A stretch of 7,036 nt of DNA from an uncultured Oscillospiraceae bacterium. GTDB taxonomy: Bacteria > Bacillota > Clostridia > Oscillospirales > Acutalibacteraceae. Both the position numbers and the translations under genes were made by a program. The notes beneath the pieces were generated by a model. That model saw only the letters and a program-made list of their open reading frames with translations, did no database searches and had not been told where the DNA came from. Numbering within the stretch: the stretch's first letter is position 1; every line of letters starts with the position of its first letter. Positions 5,379-7,036 of this stretch are shown here, in pieces. The stretch spans positions 1 through 7,036 of the forward strand of contig URYP01000113.1 in assembly GCA_900552115.1 (NCBI GenBank), given 5' to 3'.

Positions 5379-6749
5379 ATGATTCGCGACCGTCAATTTT
5401 ACCGCCGCATTTTTACCATTGCCATCCCCATTGCCCTGCAAAATCTCATCACGCTGGTTACCAGCATGATGGACACCGTTATGCTGGGGCAGGCGGATAA
5501 GACTGGTGTTCTTCTGTCGGCTTCGTCCCTGGCCAACCAGCCGTTTTTCATATTGACCATCACCACGTTTGGCCTGTCCGGCGCCGCGTCGGTACTGGCG
5601 GCGCAATACTGGGGCAAGGGCGACACCCGCTCCATCCGCTCCATATTTTCCCTGATTATCAAGGCAGCCGCCATTCTGTCCTTTCTCATGGGGACAGTGG
5701 TGCTGCTGTTCCCCGGGCCGATCATGGGGCTGTACTCCAACGACCCGGCTGTAATTGAAAAGGGCGTGGATTACCTGCGGATCATCGGCTTCGCCTACTA
5801 TACGTTCGGTATCAGCAACACGGTCATATGCACGTTGCGGGGAATTGAACTGGTGCGGATTTCGGTGCTGGTCAATACGGCCTCCCTGCTGACCAACGTG
5901 TTCCTAAACTGGGTGCTGATTTTCGGCAACCTGGGCGCGCCGGCTCTCGGTATCAAGGGGGCGGCCATCGCTACCCTCTGCGCCCGTTTGCTGGAATTCG
6001 TTATCGTCACCATTTATGTCTTCTGCATTGACAAACGTCTCGGTCTGCGCCCCCGTCACCTGCTGCGGTTCCACAAGGTACTGGCCCGCGACCTGTTGTC
6101 CTGCGGCACGCCGGTGGTCATCAACGAGCTGGCGTGGGCGCTGGGCATCACGGTGCAGGCCGCCATTCTGGGGCATATCCGCTACGCTCAGGGCGATCCA
6201 GTCGCCGCCAACTCGATTGCGGGCATTGTGCAGCAGCTTTCCACGGTTTTCATCTTTGGCGTCGCCAACGCGGCGGCCGTCATCGTGGGTATGACCATCG
6301 GCGAGGGCAAGGCGGAGCTGGCAAAAAAACAGGCGCATACCTTTAAATACCTCAGCTTTGTCATCGGCATTCTGGCCTGCGGCCTCATCCTCCTGCTAAA
6401 AGACCCGTTTGTGGACTTTTACGATATTCCGCAGGTGACCAAGGATCTGGCTAAAGAGCTGATGGTGGTCATTGCGGTGGTGACCATTTTCGTGTCCTCC
6501 TCCTCGGTACTGATCGTCGGGGTGCTGCGCGGCGCGGGCGATACCCGATTCTGCCTGACGGCGGAAATGATCTGCCTGTGGCTGATTGCCACCCCGGTCG
6601 CTTTTTCCCTGGCGAATATTTTCCACGCGGCCGTGCCGCTGGTGCTGATTGGAATGAAGATCGACGAGCCAAGCAAAACCATTGCCTGTCTTTTCCGTAT
6701 GCGCACGGGTAAGTGGATGCGCAGCCTGACGCGGGATTTTAAAGAATGA
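5379..6749 (+). CDS. MATE-family efflux transporter (second, different branch)
   Basis: Integral membrane exporter of 456 residues with the usual 12 hydrophobic segments, predicted to act as a Na+- or H+-driven antiporter of organic cations or metabolites. It opens MIRDRQFYRRIFTIAIPIA, followed by the helix-1 pattern SMMDTVMLGQ. NVFLNWVLIFGNLGAPALGI begins at residue 173 and is followed by KGAA, the family signature at the end of the first half. GVLRGAGDTRF at 381-391 is the matching signature of the second half. The C-terminus RTGKWMRSLTRDFKE is a cytoplasmic tail common in clostridial members. It lacks the QGAQPIIGYNYGAG motif of the MATE protein at 2009-3421, so it is not a recent duplicate. 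The ATG at 5379 is preceded by AAAGGG at 5364-5369, 9 bases away, a moderate ribosome site. It has its own promoter and terminator and so is monocistronic. The frame is intact; the substrate is unknown. Confidence 0.94.
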   Translation: MIRDRQFYRRIFTIAIPIALQNLITLVTSMMDTVMLGQADKTGVLLSASSLANQPFFILTITTFGLSGAASVLAAQYWGKGDTRSIRSIFSLIIKAAAILSFLMGTVVLLFPGPIMGLYSNDPAVIEKGVDYLRIIGFAYYTFGISNTVICTLRGIELVRISVLVNTASLLTNVFLNWVLIFGNLGAPALGIKGAAIATLCARLLEFVIVTIYVFCIDKRLGLRPRHLLRFHKVLARDLLSCGTPVVINELAWALGITVQAAILGHIRYAQGDPVAANSIAGIVQQLSTVFIFGVANAAAVIVGMTIGEGKAELAKKQAHTFKYLSFVIGILACGLILLLKDPFVDFYDIPQVTKDLAKELMVVIAVVTIFVSSSSVLIVGVLRGAGDTRFCLTAEMICLWLIATPVAFSLANIFHAAVPLVLIGMKIDEPSKTIACLFRMRTGKWMRSLTRDFKE

Positions 6750-6760
6750 ACGAAAGATAA

Positions 6761-6796
6761 AGCAACCGGCGGGGATGATCTCTGCCGGTTGTTTTT
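6761..6796 (+). terminator. Rho-independent terminator after the second MATE gene
   Basis: CAACCGGC at 6763-6770 pairs with GCCGGTTG at 6784-6791, and TTTTT follows at 6792-6796. The stem can lengthen inward through G-U and G-C pairs. It lies 12 bases after the stop codon. Confidence 0.9.
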
Positions 6797-6814
6797 GTTA
6801 ATGTCTGGCAAACA

Positions 6815-6872
6815 GCGCATGGTATACGCTGTCTGCCATTTTCTCCTTTTATGCGCTCAAGCCGCGCGGACC
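6815..6872. repeat. Diverged direct repeat, copy A
   Basis: GCGCATGG (6815-6822), then a 37-base block at 6836-6872 that matches copy B (6964-7000) at 33 of 37 positions; the shared core includes CCATTTTCTCC and TTTATGCGCTCA. No coding frame or T-tract hairpin explains it. It is probably part of a dispersed intergenic repeat. Confidence 0.6.
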
Positions 6873-6938
6873 CATCCAACACTAGCAGTGCCCGGCTCCC
6901 ATTGATGCGCTGACGCGCAATATGAATCGCCGACCGAG

Positions 6939-7000
6939 GCGCATGGCGTACGATGTACGCCCACCATTTTCTCCCTTTATGCGCTCAGGCCGCGGGGGCC
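6939..7000. repeat. Diverged direct repeat, copy B
   Basis: Second copy, 124 bases after copy A at its left end and 128 at the main block, so a 4-base indel separates them. This copy also holds a perfect 7-bp inverted repeat, GGCGTAC (6945-6951) and GTACGCC (6955-6961), around GAT; copy A has lost that symmetry. Confidence 0.6.
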
Positions 7001-7028
7001 GTTCCTTTTCGTCTTGTCGAAAAGGAAC
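7001..7028. repeat. 11-bp perfect inverted repeat next to copy B
   Basis: GTTCCTTTTCG at 7001-7011 is the exact reverse complement of CGAAAAGGAAC at 7018-7028, loop TCTTGT. No T tract follows on either strand, so it is not an ordinary terminator. It abuts repeat copy B and runs to within 8 bases of the window end, so it may be the edge or an internal hairpin of a longer repeat element. Confidence 0.6.
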
Positions 7029-7036
7029 CAAAAGAC

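Noticed and set aside
2009..6749. The two MATE genes as a recent tandem duplication
   Set aside because: The proteins differ in signature motifs and termini throughout and do not align at the nucleotide level by eye.
6815..7000. CRISPR array or attachment-site pair
   Set aside because: Only two diverged copies, repeat unit with mismatches and an indel, no cas or integrase gene nearby.

Overview
The window looks like chromosomal DNA from a moderately G+C-rich anaerobic Firmicute, probably a Clostridia/Oscillospirales-type gut bacterium. This is inferred from strong Shine-Dalgarno sites, TTG starts, near-consensus sigma-A promoters, Rho-independent terminators with T tracts, a clostridial-type NADP glutamate dehydrogenase and two MATE exporters. 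No rRNA, tRNA, CRISPR array or intact insertion sequence was seen.

Layout. (1) Bases 1-1435 hold a two-gene ADP-ribosylation module on the + strand. A 5'-truncated zinc-type macrodomain hydrolase is followed, with overlapping reading frames, by a class M sirtuin (SirTM). The sirtuin carries the diagnostic His-to-Gln change in its active site. It should attach ADP-ribose to a protein and the macrodomain should remove it. The usual GcvH-like/lipoate-ligase partners are not downstream; upstream lies outside the window. (2) Bases 1482-1967 form a separate unit: an extended -10 promoter, a hairpin-rich leader, a TTG-started small membrane protein of DUF4870 type, and two tandem hairpins. (3) Bases 2009-3421 encode a MepA-like MATE exporter with no obvious promoter of its own. 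(4) A perfect 32-bp palindrome at 3500-3531 is a shared terminator for this gene and the convergent gdhA. (5) gdhA (NADP-type glutamate dehydrogenase) runs on the - strand from a perfect consensus promoter, TTGACA-17-TATAAT, overlapped by a candidate operator. (6) The divergent intergenic region 4888-5378 holds that promoter, an A+T-rich patch of unknown origin, and a second + promoter. (7) A second, different MATE exporter lies at 5379-6749 and ends in a clear terminator. (8) The tail, 6801-7036, is non-coding and contains a diverged direct repeat and an 11-bp-stem hairpin, suggesting a dispersed intergenic repeat.

Apart from the sirtuin/macrodomain pair the genes look like independent transcription units. 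The module most worth attention is SirTM plus macrodomain. It belongs to a described class, but here it appears without downstream lipoyl-protein partners, so its substrate is open. Smaller leads are the palindrome over the gdhA promoter, the structured leader and tandem hairpins around the DUF4870 gene, the A+T-rich patch, and the terminal repeat.
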